Source of the DNA: Dactylis glomerata
Taxonomy: Eukaryota; Streptophyta; Magnoliopsida; Poales; Poaceae
Assembly (NCBI GenBank): GCA_007115705.1
Contig: QXEO01001565.1
Coordinates: 2,290,230 to 2,354,229 of the forward strand
Reading direction: 5' to 3'
Length of the DNA stretch: 64,000 nt
Shown: piece after piece, positions 11,185-20,474 of the stretch
How the letters are laid out: each line of letters begins with the position of its first letter
How positions within the stretch are numbered: position 1 is the stretch's first letter
Program-made: the position numbers and the translations under genes
The notes under the pieces: generated by a model
The model's input: the letters and a program-made list of their open reading frames with translations, nothing else
What the model was told of the DNA's origin: nothing
Database searches by the model: none

Positions 11185-12425
11185 TTTATCAGTGGCAACA
11201 GTTTTATAGTGGTGACAGTAGTGAAACAGTAACAACAGTAGTAAAATAGTAGCGGTAATAGTAACAGTAGTAAACAGTAGGAACAAATACTATAGGCATA
11301 GGGATGGATTACGGGCGTTGCATGGATAAGATAATTCATGAAATCAATGAGACATGGGCATTGCAGATAAATAATGATAAAGCATCCTAGTACAAATAAT
11401 CATAGGCATGTGTTCCATATATAGTCGTACGTGCTCACAAGGAGATACTTGCACGACATCTTTTGTCCTACCAGCCTGTTGCAGCAGGGCCTCAAGGGAA
11501 ACTACTGGTAATTAAGGTACTCCTTTTAATAAAGTACCGGAGCAAAGAATTAGCACTCGGTGAATACATGTGATCCTCAGATCATAGCCATCCCCTCCGG
11601 TTATCCCAATTTCTGTCACTTTGGGGCCTCGGGTTCCGGACAACAATATGTGTATACAACTTGTAGGTAAGACCATAAACAACAAGTATCATCATAGAAA
11701 TAATAACATGTTCAGATCTGAAATCATGGCACTCGGGCCCAAAGTGACAAGCATTAAGCACAACAAGTTGCAACAATATCATAGGCACTAAATAAAGATA
11801 CTAGGCACTATGCCCTAACAATCTCATATCAAATTACATGAACAATCTCATCCAATCCCTACCATCCCCTCACCTACAGCGGGGGAATTACTCACACATG
11901 GATGGGGGAGTCATGGATGGTCGATGGAGTGACATCGGTGATGATGGTCATGAAGATCTCCTCCAAATCCCCGTCCCGGGAGGGTGCCAGAACGGAGTTT
12001 CTGGTTCTGAATCGCGGTTTCTGATGGCGGCGGCGCAGTGGAAGTCTATCTGGGAAAAACGCCGTCTCCCCGATATTATTATGTCAGGGGGTATATGTAG
12101 GCGAGAGGGGAGGTCGAGAGGGCTGCTGGGGCCTCCTCACGCCAGGGTGGCGCGGCCAAGGCTGGGCCACGCCACCTATGTGTGAGGGCCCCTCGAGCCT
12201 CCTCTCCGACCCATCTTCTGGCTTCGTGGGTCTACTGGTGAAATAGGATTTTTGATGATTTTTCCCGAATTTTTACTGAAAGTTGATTTCTGCACAGAAA
12301 CGAGACACCAGAGCAATTCTGCTGAAAACTGCGTCAGTCCGTGTTAGTTGTATTCAAAACACACAAATTAGAGGAGAAACAATAGCAAAAGTGTTTGGGA
12401 AAGTAGATACATTTTGGACGTATCA
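11185..12425 (-). repeat. Athila-1 5' LTR, right fragment
   Basis: Continuation of the LTR that begins at 4137, including the TTTAT duplication. It holds short CAGTAGTA/AACAGTAG-type simple repeats at 11205-11285, the 51-bp hairpin at 12136-12186 and an AT-rich TATA-like site near 12090. It ends GGACGTATCA. Restored length without Athila-2 would be about 1.4 kb. ORFs inside (for example 11838-12185) look incidental. Confidence 0.8.
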
Positions 12426-13250
12426 CTACGTCTCTTGCCTCGTCGAGTGCATCGACATCATCCTGAAGCGCTTCTGTGGAAGTTGTCTCATCATAGGCCG
12501 CGATTCTTGGGGCTTCATGGGTGATCTCGACTGGAAGCACGGCTTCTGCGCCGTGGACCAGAATGAAGGGGATTTCTTGAGTAGCCGCATTGGGTGTAGT
12601 TCTGAGACTCCACAACACGGAGGATAGTTCGTCTACCCAAGCGTGTTTGGCTTTCTCAAGAGGTGCTAACAGCCTCTTTTTTATCCCGTTGCATATTAAG
12701 CCATTAGCTTTTTTGACTTATCCATTTGTCTTTGGATGCGCTACGGATGCGAATTTCAGTTTGATTCCCATACTCTCACAGTAACTCTTGAACTCTTTTG
12801 ATGTGAAGTTTGTCCCATTGTCCATGATCATGTTGTGTGGTACTCCAAAGCGAAAGACTATAGACTTGATGAAGTTGATTGCGGCTATGGAATCTTGGGT
12901 TGTTACGGGGGCTGCCTCTACCCATTTGGTAAATTTGTCAACTGCCACCAGCATATAGACGTGTCCTCCTGGCCAAGATTTGTGCAACTTTCCTACCATA
13001 TCGAGACCCCATTGCGCGAAGGGCCAAGATAATGGTATTGGTTGCAATTCTGCTGCTGGTGCGTGAGGTCGAGATGCAAAACGTTGACAAGCCTCGCATT
13101 TTCTCACTATATCTTTCGTGTCTTCAATGGCTGTTAGCCAGTAGAAACCTGCACGAAAAGCTTTAGCTGCAATAGCTCTGTTGCTAGCGTGGTGTCCGCA
13201 TACTCCCGCGTGGATGTTTTTTAATATTTTCTATCCTTCTTGAGGAGTGA
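12426..13250 (-). pseudogene. Tat-1 integrase, truncated and damaged
   Basis: Integrase inserts the cDNA into the host chromosome. Reading leftwards, a zinc-binding region ends in RKCEACQRFAS near 13105-13075. The catalytic core follows, with the first Asp in FAQWGLDMVGK and the second in MIMDNGTNFTSKEF. Thirty-five residues after the second Asp, where the third catalytic residue (Glu) belongs, this copy has Lys, and two codons earlier an in-frame TAA (near 12716). The plus-strand Tat-2 fragment keeps Glu at the same place. Beyond the stop the frame continues (MLWSLRTTPNAATQE...) to the Athila-1 junction. The enzyme cannot be active: stop, lost catalytic residue and truncation. Confidence 0.85.
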
Positions 13251-13320
13251 CGCATCATTGCAGGACGCCCGTTATACTTTTCTTGTATAGTTTCCCTTGT
13301 AATACGACGAAAGCCTTGGA

Positions 13321-14265
13321 TCATTGTATTATCCTTCTTGCTTCTACTGTATCTTCAGGTAGTGTCTTGTTTATCATGTATGCCAAGTATGGCTGCATCC
13401 AGGTTTCTTCGATCATCATGATTTCTTCTGGTTCTGTTGTGCTTCTTTGGCCAGGCTTGACAGTCCCCGAGCCAGTTGCTTGGTGCTGGGCTTGTTCTTC
13501 TGTAGTCGAAGTTTTGTGATTCTTTATTGATCTCTCTATGATTTCTTCCCAAAAGACTCCTTGTGGTATGGGTAAGCATTGGGACCCGATATTTGCTAGA
13601 TTGTCGGCTTCCTCGTTGTTGGCCCTGCTGACGTGCAAAACTTCGCATCCATCGAACATTCCCTCTAAATAATAGTATAAGTTTTTGTATGCTATCATAT
13701 TGTCGCTGATGGCGTCACATCTATTCATCACTTGCTGGACGACGAGATTCGAGTCCCCAAATATTTTCAGTCGAGTCGCTCCGCATGCTTTGGCCATTTT
13801 CATTCCATGGAGCAGAGCCTTGTACTCGGCTTCGTTATTTGAAGCTTGAGGAAAACTCATCCTTAAAACGTATTTCAACTTGTCGCCTTGTGGTGATATT
13901 AGGACTACTCCTGCTCCCATGCCTTGCACTCTTTTTGATCCGTCGAAGTACATTGTCCATACGCTTGATAGATCTAGCGGTCCTGTGCTTTGTAATTCTA
14001 GCCACTCTGCTATGAAATCCGGCAGGACTTGTGATTTAATTGCCTTCCGCTTTTTGTATGTGATGTCCAGGGATGATAATTCAATTCCCCATAAGGAGAC
14101 ACATCCTGTCGCTGAAGGGTTGTTCAATATGTTGGATAGTGGTGCTTCGTTAACCACTATAATTGGGTGCACCACGAAATATTGCCGTAGCTTTCGTGCT
14201 ATTGTGAATACGCTGTATGCAAGTTTTTGGTAGTGCGGGTACCTCTGTTTTGTTGGAGATAGCAC
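13321..14265 (-). pseudogene. Tat-1 RNase H region
   Basis: An open frame of 314 codons. The N-terminal part is the end of RT/first RNase H connection (PHYQKLAYSVFTIARKLRQYF, then WLELQSTG). From about residue 105 comes an RNase H fold with YFDGSKRVQGMGAGVVL, NNEAEYKALLHGM, KIFGDSNLVVQQV and EADNLANIG, which supply the expected Asp, Glu, Asp and Asp positions. Such an archaeal-type second RNase H is characteristic of Tat-lineage gypsy elements. RNase H removes the RNA template during reverse transcription. The C-terminal tail is a linker to integrase. The stretch itself is open, but the polyprotein is broken on both sides (gap to RT at 14266-14314, stops between 13230 and 13321). Confidence 0.75.
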
Positions 14266-14314
14266 TTCACTGACGAAATATACTGGCCGCTAGACTCCAT
14301 GAGCTTTTCCCTCT

Positions 14315-15400
14315 TCACTTCTTTCGACTACTAATACTATGCTCACCACTTGATGTGTTGCCGTAATATATAGTAGTAGCGGCTCCTTTCATTTGTGCGA
14401 CCAACACCGGAGGTGTGGAAAGCACTTTTTTCAATTGTGCGAAAGCTGTATCCGCTTCTTCTATCCACTCAAATTTGTCATCTGACTTTTTCATGAGTGC
14501 ATAGAAAGGAAGTGCTTTTTCCCCTAATCGTGCGACGAATCGACTTAGAGTTGCGACTCGCCCGGCAAGTTTCTGGACGTCGTGCAACTTTGTTGGTTTC
14601 CCCATTGTTAATATTGCTTGGATCTTCTCTGGGTTGGCTTCTATTCCTCTTGCTGACACCAAAAAGCCTAGAAGTTGTCCTGCGGATACCCCAAAAGAAC
14701 ATTTTGTCGGGTTAAGCTTGAGCTTATACCTGTTTAGGTTGTCGAAGGTTTTTGCCAGATCACTGATTAGTGACTCCTCTTTTCTTGTGGTGTTGACCAC
14801 GTCGTCGATGTAGACTTGAATGTTGCATCCAATTTGACTTCCGAGGCAGTTTTGCATCATCCGCTGATAAGTTGCTCTTGTGTTTTTTAAGCCGAAAGGC
14901 ATGACCTGGTAGCAGAACACGCCGTATGGTGTGATAAAAGCTGTTTTTTCCTTGTCTTCTTTCTTCAATTTGATCTGGTTGTATCAAAAATATGCGTCCA
15001 TGAAGGAAAGCCTTGCACACCCCACCTTTGAGTCTATTATTTGATCAATTCGAGGTAGGCGAAAGGGATCCTTCGGACAGTGCTTGTTGAGAGACGTGTA
15101 GTCAACACATACTCTTTGTACGTCTGTGTTTTTCTTGGGGACAATAACTGGATTAGATACCCAAGTCGATGTTTTGATTTCTGGAATGAATCCTGCATTT
15201 TCTAGCCCGTGTAGCTCGGATGCTATTGCTTTCCTTTTGGGTTCGTCAAATCATCTCAATGACTGCTTGACTGGCTTTTCTTTGGGATCCACGTTTAGCG
15301 CATGCTCGACGAGTTCCCTGGGAACTCCTAGCATGTCTGAAGGACACCAGACAAAGATTTTCCCAGTGCTCACGGAGGAACTCGACGAGGTCGCTTTCCT
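14315..15400 (-). pseudogene. Tat-1 reverse transcriptase, broken
   Basis: RT copies the element RNA into cDNA. The fingers/palm part, in a frame around 15000-15260, reads VCVDYTSLNKHCPKDPF and LSFMDAYF. A TGA stop at 14983-14985 interrupts right after this. Downstream the frame 14968-14315 holds ITPYGVFCYQVMPFGLKN and the catalytic motif VYIDDVV (YIDD type), followed by the thumb region with FLVSARGIEANPEKIQAI. At least one further break lies near 15255. The order protease-RT-RNase H-integrase is normal for gypsy elements. Confidence 0.8.
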
Positions 15401-16400
15401 ATGCGGGATCCAGATTTACTGCTATGGAGGTGGTCTTGTTCGGGTCCGTGGGGTGGACCTGGATTTTCTTCGAGTCTTGGGTTGCATCGAAGGCCTGATC
15501 TGGCAGGGATCGTCCAACGTCGAGTAACACATTATGGTCGGTTTCGCCTTTCAACCTTGCATACTCCGCTGTCATGCCAAAAGCTTGCGCCAACCTATTG
15601 AATTCTTTGTCACAAGTGTTAGATACTTCGAAGCTACCTTGAACTGTAATTGTTCCTTTAGGTCTTGGGATTTTGAGTGTGAGATATGCATAATGAGGTA
15701 CTGCCATGAACTTTGCAAATGCTGGGCGCCCCAGGATTGCATGATACTGTGAAGGCCAGTCCATGACTTCAAACTCCAGCTTCTCACTACGATAATTGTT
15801 GCTATTGCCGAAACAAATGTCGAGTTCTATTTTCTTGAGAGGGTAATTTGCGCCTCCTGGTACTATTCCGTGAAAAGAACAATCTGTTGGTTTTAGACTT
15901 TCCAGTGAGATGCTCATTGCCTTCAGAGTTCTTGCGTATATTAAGTTTATGCCGCTTCCTACGTCCATGAATACTCGCCCGACATCGTATCCCCCTATTT
16001 GCGCCTTTAGCACCATCGACGAGTGCCCCGGCCTGGGCACTTTCCTCAGGTGGTCTGCTCTGCTGAACCTGACTGGGTGATCGGACCACTGCAGGTACTC
16101 TATAGTAGCTGGTGGTGATGATATTGCTAGATTTACTTGTCTGGATATGCTCTTCCGCTCTTTCTTGGATTTTGGCACCGGTTGGATCATTATGGATATA
16201 TATACTTTTGACTCCAGATGTTTCACTAGACGCTGTACTTGGTATCCCTGACTCATACTTTTTCCTCCCTGTCGTGCTCCTTGGTTTGAGTCCATGGCAT
16301 TTTGCAACCTCAGGAAGGTTCTGCAATCTTTCATTTGGTGGTTAGAAACTCTCTTCCCATCTAGGTACGCATAATGGATGCGACAAGGTCCATAGAGCAT
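15399..16400 (-). pseudogene. Tat-1 aspartic protease and gag C-terminus
   Basis: An open frame of 333 codons. The first half is the end of gag, with a CRTFLRLQNAM motif and basic, serine-rich sequence. Near residues 125-155 is the protease: VLKAQIGGYDVGRVFMDVGSGINLIYARTL is the region (active-site core FMDVGSGINLIY, with Asp-Val-Gly-Ser where Asp-Gly-Gly-Ser is more usual). The second part, VMDWPSQYHAILGRPAFAKFMAV, carries the ILGRP motif. The tail is the linker to RT. This is one of the better preserved parts of Tat-1, although the enzyme would still be embedded in a broken polyprotein. Confidence 0.78.
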
Positions 16401-16623
16401 GTCCTCCGCCGACGGGCCGGAATACTTTGGTTTTTCTACTCCATGATTATCTCTTGCCTGAAACTCCCTGTTTTGATAGCCTTCCTCGTCTCTTCTGTCA
16501 TATCCCGCGGCTATCTGATTTCACCTTGCATGGCTATCTCCATTGCGGTATCTTCGCCTTTGCCTGCTTGCTCTGTCGACTTCTAGTGAGCGTCCCCTTT
16601 TATTGTTATATGTGTCCTCTCCA

Positions 16624-18152
16624 TCAGCAAATCTGTTGGCTACTTCCATTAACTCCGACACCGTCCTCGGCCTTGTTCTCCTTACCTCTTCCATGAGGTC
16701 CGAATGACGCAGGCGAGCCGAAAAGACATCTATTGCTCTCTCGTCGGAGACGTCTTCTGCAGAATTTTTGATTACGTTCCAGCGTTGTATATAGGAGTGT
16801 AGGGTTTCGCCTTTCCTCTACACGCACGACTTGATTTCTTCCAGAGACGCTGGGCGTTTGTATGTTGAGCAAAAATTTCTTGCGAATTGGCTTTCCAGTT
16901 CTCCCCAACTCCCAATGGAATCGTTGGGTATAGTGTTCAACCAGGACCGTCCTGCGCCGGTGAGGTATAACTGCAAACTTTGCATGGCCATTGCTCTTGT
17001 TCCTCCGAGTATTTGTACTGCTTGCAGGTAGTCTGACAACCATAGCGTGGGTTCTTGCGACCCATCATATTTTTGCTGATCATGTGGCAACTTGAACCCT
17101 TTGGGTAACCGCGTTCTGCGAACCCTGCGGGTAAAGCATAACGTGCCCATCTCTTTTTCGTCGTCTTCATAATTTTCTTCTTTCCACACATAGCGCGCGT
17201 TGTTTACTCTTGCTTGTGCTATTATATTCCTTGCGTCCTCCTTTCGTTTTTGATGCTTTTCGTCGCCCGATGACTCACTGGTTTTGTTTCGCGAGGATTG
17301 GCACTTGAATTCTTCCTTTCGACTCTCCTTATGATGTGTCACCTTTTTCTCTGGAAGGTTTTTCCTTAGCTTGTCTTCTACCAACCCGAGGCTTCGTATT
17401 GCGGCTTGATGCACGTGCTCTTGTGGATCTCCAGGCTTTGGTTGTGTGGTTAGTAGGTATGCCTGTGCTGCTACCAATGCTGCTTCTGGTGTTTCTTGCA
17501 CAAAGTCCTCTTCCTCATCTGATGGGTGTGCGCTTATACTTTTCATATGGCTTTCTTCTCTTGTCCGTGCTATTGTCCTCCTGCTGTGCTTCGGGTCTCT
17601 GTGCCTTTCTATGCTGGACTCTGATGCATCGCTGTACTCGTCCCAATATCCTCCACTTGATGTGTTGTTGTTGTCTCAGCTTCTCATAAACATGTTTCTT
17701 TCCTCTCTCAACTTCTTTCTGCGCTGGTGCAGTGCGTATTGATATCCCATTAGAACTTCTCTTCTTGAATCTGCGGGTACTTCAGTGCCATGATTGATGG
17801 CTGACATAATGATTCTCCACTCTCCGGTGGAGACGTGAATTTTCTCCTTTTCCTTCTTGCTGTTACTCCTTAGTTTGTCGACTTGCATGTCGACTTCTTC
17901 ATTGCCTCCATGATTATTCTCTTCTGCTGCTTCAGTGATAATGACACATAACTGGTGTACGCTTCTGGAGACACCGCTGTTGCCAGTGGCGAAATCCTTT
18001 GGACTATCATGTGATTTAACCACTGTTGCTTCCATATCGGGCTTTCCCTGAGTTTCATTGAATTCCTCGAGTTTCTTTTGCACATTTTCTGTTGCTGCGA
18101 GACTGGCCAGTGAGTTTACCTCACTAGAAGAGCCCACAGATGATCCAGACAT
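16624..18152 (-). pseudogene. Tat-1 gag, broken
   Basis: The likely start is the ATG at 18152 (MSGSSVGSSS), about 190 bp after the PBS. The first frame (to 17676) is a basic, helical N-terminal region ending RRKKLREERNMFMRS. After a stop, the frame 17546-16818 contains an acidic stretch and the gag core: LPKGFKLPHDQQKYDG, LWLSDYLQAVQILGG, LQLYLTGAGRSWLNTIP and WGELESQFARNF, which match the retrotransposon gag domain typical of Tat/RIRE2-like elements. Another change of frame near 16820 leads into the C-terminal part (to 16624). Two or more lesions make it non-functional. Confidence 0.78.
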
Positions 18153-18339
18153 TGTGATTATCTTGGTTTTGCTTGCCGGCGAACCTGATTTTGCCGGATC
18201 CGAAAGACGAGTCAAACCCTAAGGTCCAATGTAGAAGCTTAAACTTCCAATCGTCAGCTCCATCTCTTGACTTTCGTCGACTTCTAGATTGATATAGGCT
18301 AAAAGCGAAAAAGCCGTCGAATTCATGATTCCAACGCCC

Positions 18340-18363
18340 AGAGTCCCCACGGTCGGCGCCAAT
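18340..18363 (-). other. Tat-1 primer-binding site
   Basis: The plus strand reads GTCCCCACGGTCGGCGCCAA directly beside the LTR start at 18364. It has the GGCGCCA core common in gypsy PBSs; I do not assign the tRNA. Confidence 0.65.
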
Positions 18364-18696
18364 TGACAAGGGTTAACTCGACAAATGTCCAATATGAAGG
18401 ACTTAGGATCGGGGAAGTAGGGCGTCAGATGAACTCGAAGGTAAATCAGTCAAACAAGGTGCGTATCGAAAGTAAACGTAGGATGAACTTTGGCTTACTC
18501 TCAATCTGTCCCTCACCGTGCTCTCCTGGCCCCTATATATAGGTGGCCAGGTCTCAAGGAACGAGAGGGATCCGGTACGTATTACAATATCGGTATGCGA
18601 CATGAACTCGTATCTCGACTTAGATTACACTTGGGCCTAGTCTAACGGGCCTCAGGGGTATTCAACTAACGGGCTCTATTATCTATACCCTTGTCA
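18364..18696 (-). repeat. Tat-1 5' LTR
   Basis: A 333-bp LTR with inverted ends, TGACAAGGG at 18364 and CCCTTGTCA ending at 18696. A TATA box (CTATATATAGG, palindromic) lies at about 18532-18542. The partner LTR is outside the window, so the extent rests on the inverted ends and the adjoining PBS. Confidence 0.75.
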
Positions 18697-18816
18697 CCCG
18701 TTGAGTAAAACATCTCTAGAGTTCGGGCTTAGATGTGTACTTTATAGCACCAAGTAATATAGGTTTATATCGTGCTATATTGCACATAGTGGTGGACTAC
18801 TACTCTTTGTCTCAAT
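18697..18816. other. flank between Tat-1 and Sire-1
   Basis: 120 bp of non-coding DNA. Its last five bases TCAAT (18812-18816) are the left target duplication of Sire-1; the right copy is at 53120-53124. Before Sire-1 arrived this joined the DNA at 53125, probably the interior of Tek-C. Confidence 0.7.
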
Positions 18817-19947
18817 TGAACGGGATCGTATGGGCACCTAGAGGGGGGGGGGTGAATAGGTGCTACTCAAATTTTAGTTCTTTTTCAATTTAGGATTGAC
18901 ACAAAGGTAAATTCTCTAGATATGCAACTAAGGTGAATATACCTATATGTCAACAAGCAAGCTAAGCAAGATACAAGTAATAAAGGCAATAAAGGATAGA
19001 GGTAACCGAGAGTGGAGCACACGGAGACACGGATGTAATTCCCGTAGTTCCTTCCTTTTTAGGGGAAGTACGTCTACGTTGGAGGGGTGTGGTTGCCACA
19101 AAGGCCTAACCAACGCCACAAAGGCTCACCCTATTCTCCGGTGCAAGCTTCCGCCACAAAGGCCTAGCTCACTTTCCACTAAGGGATTCCTCAAGGCGGA
19201 ACCGGCCTTTACACAACTTGGGGCACAACTCCACAACTGAATTGGAGGCTCCCAAGCACCACAAAGATCTCAATCAACAAGTATCAAGATATCAATCACA
19301 CAAACAAGGTCAAGGGACACAAGGGAACCCAAGACCAAGGGGCCCTCTATCAAATGAGAGGGGAAATCAAATCGCTTCGGTGAGGATGTAGATCAAGGCC
19401 TTCTCCTTCGATTCTCCAAAGATCAAGAGCTTTGGTGGGTTGAGGGAGGAGATCTTGCGAATTTGGTGGCTCCAAAATGGTGTTCTTCCTATCCAGCTCG
19501 AGCAGCTTGAGGTGGAAGAAGGGGAGGGGTATTTATACCCCCTCCCAAAATGTAGCCGTTGCTGTCTTGGAGGGGCGGATTATCCGGCCAAAGTTGGGCC
19601 GGATTATCCGGCTGGCCGGAATATCCGGCCCCTGGCCGGATTATCCGCCCCCATACTGGGTGACGCCGCGTCTGGTCCTTAGCCGAATTTGGGGTCGTCT
19701 CCGGGGGGGCGGATTATCCGGCCCCTGGCCGGAATATCCGGCCCCCTATACTGGGTGACGCCGCGCCAGGTCCTTAGCCGTTTTTCGGCCACTCCCCGAG
19801 GGGGCGGATTATCCGGCCACCCCTGGCCGGATAATCCGGCCTGGCATTTCTTCCTCTGTTGAATCTGCACAGCTTAGCACACACTCAATATCCATAATGT
19901 TGTTATCTAACACACAAAATCTGAGGGAAACAAAGTTTGCACTTTCA
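18817..19947 (-). repeat. Sire-1 3' LTR
   Basis: Runs from TGAACGGGATCG to GCACTTTCA. It has a run of ten G near 18843, a TATA box (minus GGTATAAATA) at 19530-19539 and, upstream of it in minus reading, eight CCGGA-WWW-TCCGG-type inverted repeats at 19575-19840. ORFs 18947-19240 and 19440-19682 recur in the other LTR and appear non-coding. Confidence 0.93.
19575..19840 (-). promoter_or_regulatory. inverted-repeat array in Sire-1 3' LTR U3
   Basis: About eight copies of a 13-bp near-palindrome, CCGGA-WWW-TCCGG (central bases TTA, ATA or TAA; a flank C often replaced by G), arranged upstream of the TATA box. The other LTR has the same array at 52746-53011. A direct role in transcription is inference. 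Confidence 0.75.
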
Positions 19948-20474
19948 ATCTCCCCCTTTTTGGTGTTAGATGACAACAATAGGATTTGCAAGAAAGATCG
20001 AATATTTCAATCAACAAATATTTGAGCACGATAAAAGGCTCCCCCTAGATGTGTGCATCTTCACCAATAAGTTTAGAGGGGACATACCTTTGCATAGATA
20101 ACACAAATATTACGGAATTCCGAATATGATAATACGATATACCGGACAATAATTCCATAGCCATTTCACCAATAATCATGAGCTCATAAACAATAAGTGA
20201 ACAACGCATAAAGATCCACATGGCACATTAAGAACATATAACATAGTCTCATACACCACACGGTAGCACATAAACGACACGAAGTTCAACCACACACAAA
20301 GTTCAACTTAAGACGAACGAAATAAGAAGAAACACAAGCGCCAAAGAATGATAAGTGCGCAAGCTTGTGTTTCCACCCATGCAAATCCCGAAACACTCCT
20401 AATAGAACTACTTCTCCCCCTTTGGCATCAAGACACCAAAAAGGGAGAAGAGCGATGCTACTCGTCCCGAGGAA
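19948..20474 (-). other. Sire-1 multiple polypurine tracts and 3' non-coding region
   Basis: Directly beside the LTR the plus strand reads TCTCCCCCTTTTTGG (19949-19963), the PPT in minus reading. Further pyrimidine runs of the same kind are at 20039-20048 and 20411-20424. The last forms a hairpin with GGGAGAAG at 20443-20450. Repeated PPTs are a described Sirevirus trait. Confidence 0.75.

Larger units (their letters stand above)
1..12425 (-). mobile_element. Athila-1: Athila-like gypsy LTR retrotransposon, 5' part
   Basis: Minus-strand element whose 5' LTR (4137-4296 plus 11190-12425) is interrupted by Athila-2. Next to the LTR is a PBS resembling the tRNA-Asp-type site of Athila elements, followed leftwards by gag, protease and an ATHILA-ORF1-like reading frame that runs off the window. 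The LTR begins TGATGACCCACAAG and ends GGACGTATCA in plus-strand reading. It was inserted into the integrase gene of Tat-1, whose coding sequence stops exactly at 12425/12426. The 3' LTR lies beyond position 1, so the target-site duplication cannot be checked. No RT, RNase H or integrase is seen between protease and the third ORF, which suggests a non-autonomous derivative. Lineage assignment is inference from PBS type, gag and protease style. Confidence 0.8.
12426..18696 (-). mobile_element. Tat-1: Tat-lineage gypsy retrotransposon, truncated
   Basis: Minus-strand order from the right: LTR 18364-18696, PBS, gag, aspartic protease, RT, RNase H, integrase. Integrase is cut at 12426 by Athila-1; the remainder and 3' LTR are off the window. 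The RNase H is the type that Tat elements carry in addition to the ordinary one. Many stops and frameshifts show that it is older than Sire-1 or the Tek elements. The base after the LTR (18697, CCCGT) should be the start of the target duplication. Confidence 0.85.

Noticed and set aside
18843..18852. G10/G11 run at the start of the Sire-1 LTRs as assembly artefact
   Set aside because: Sire-2 has a run of seven G at the same place, so the run is a family trait; only its exact length is doubtful.
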